Source of the DNA: Crateriforma sp964453205
Lineage (GTDB): Bacteria > Planctomycetota > Planctomycetia > Pirellulales > Pirellulaceae
DNA: 64,000 nt
Assembly: GCA_964453205.1 (NCBI GenBank)
Contig: CAYVRC010000004.1
Location: 25,319 to 89,318 of the forward strand
Direction: 5' to 3'
Shown here: piece after piece, positions 63,607 to 64,000 of the stretch
Position numbering within the stretch: position 1 is the first letter of the stretch
Layout of the letters: the number at the start of each line of letters is the position of its first letter
Position numbers and translations under genes: made by a program
The notes under the pieces: generated by a model
The model's database searches: none
Told to the model about the DNA's origin: nothing
Seen by the model: only the letters and a program-made list of their open reading frames with translations

Positions 63607-64000
63607 TCAGTCTTGCGACTGCAGTTCGACCAGCTTGTTTTCCTTGGCCATTTTTCGGATGTCTTCGGTGATCTTCATGCTGCAGTACTTCGGTCCGCAC
63701 ATGCTGCAGAAGTGCGCGCTTTTGAAGGTGTCCTGTGGCAGGGTTTCGTCGTGGTAACGCTGGGCGGTTTCGGGATCGAGCGAGAGACGAAACTGCTCCT
63801 TCCAGTCGAATTCGAAGCGTGCCTTGGATAGGGCGTCGTCGCGATCTTGGGCACCTTTGCGTCCGCGGGCGACGTCGGCGGCGTGGGCGGCGATCTTGTA
63901 AGCGATCACGCCCTGCTTGACGTCTTCTTCGTTGGGCAGACCCAGGTGTTCCTTGGGCGTGACGTAGCACAGCATCGCCGCGCCGTGCCAACCGGCCATC
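63607..64000 (-). CDS. thiC: Phosphomethylpyrimidine synthase ThiC, C-terminal part (cut by window edge)
   Basis: The last 130 residues of ThiC, reading in from the right edge: GWHGAAMLCYVTPKEHLGLP, then DVKQGVIAYKIAAHAADVAR and ARFEFDWKEQFRLSLDP. It ends with the 4Fe-4S motif CSMCGPKYCSMKITEDIRKM (C-x2-C-x4-C). ThiC converts aminoimidazole ribotide into the HMP phosphate moiety of thiamine by radical SAM chemistry. The start and any TPP riboswitch lie outside the window. It is about 100 bp upstream of the sulfatase on the same strand. Confidence 0.95.
   Translation of the reverse strand, partial: MAGWHGAAMLCYVTPKEHLGLPNEEDVKQGVIAYKIAAHAADVARGRKGAQDRDDALSKARFEFDWKEQFRLSLDPETAQRYHDETLPQDTFKSAHFCSMCGPKYCSMKITEDIRKMAKENKLVELQSQD

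Noticed and set aside
1..64000. tRNA, rRNA or CRISPR loci
   Set aside because: I looked for TpsiC-like GTTCGANTC contexts, conserved rRNA words and regularly spaced repeats. The one GTTCGATTC (near 2618) has no cloverleaf around it, and there is no spaced repeat array.

Overview
The window reads as a chromosomal segment of a high-GC planctomycete, most likely of the Pirellulaceae (Rhodopirellula-like). This rests on gene content, not on a marker gene: two PEP-CTERM proteins, two DUF1559 prepilin-like proteins with the C-terminal HxxGVHxxxxDGSVHF signature, a DUF1592/DUF1552 pair, a formylglycine sulfatase, a Ser/Thr kinase fused to WD40 repeats, and a giant exported protein whose N-terminus carries the planctomycete-type LERRLVLNA motif. 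I found no rRNA, tRNA or CRISPR array. One 10-N assembly gap lies at 16541-16550.

Layout. 1-4.3 kb: the start of an exported protein cut by the left edge, two PEP-CTERM genes and a HEAT-repeat gene. 4.3-11 kb: a TolC-like gene divergent from an overlapping operon of two HlyD-type adaptors and a membrane M50 metalloprotease/adaptor, which looks like a noncanonical envelope exporter without an ABC ATPase. 11-21 kb: the WD40 kinase (gap plus an apparent frameshift) downstream of a 1400-residue surface protein. 21-25.7 kb: a planctomycete secreted protein, rsgA with a coupled small membrane protein, a proline-rich exported protein and a DUF1559 gene; the last two diverge around a near-perfect Fur-box palindrome. 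25.8-38.4 kb: a 2096-residue exported repeat protein, an NhaC-type antiporter, gatC-rpmB, a lipoprotein, a second DUF1559 gene, clpX and a small membrane protein. 38.5-40.5 kb: a UbiA-like prenyltransferase and a TIM-barrel isomerase-like protein.

The most unusual region is 40.7-46.1 kb. A roughly 5.1 kb, lower-GC insertion is bounded by 348-bp direct repeats that differ at one base. Both repeats are the 3' end of opgG, so the gene is restored at the right junction and a stranded 3' copy remains at the left. The insertion carries an IS1380-like transposase remnant, a DUF1573 exported protein, a small cysteine-rich exported peptide, an ISAzo13-type transposase with an in-frame amber codon, and an unrecognised exported protein.

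To the right, opgG, a GH144/glycoamylase-type enzyme, an unrecognised protein and opgH form a divergent locus for osmoregulated periplasmic (beta-1,2-linked) glucan. Then come rnr, a SulP transporter fused to a beta-carbonic anhydrase, the DUF1592-DUF1552 operon, the sulfatase, and the C-terminal part of thiC at the right edge.
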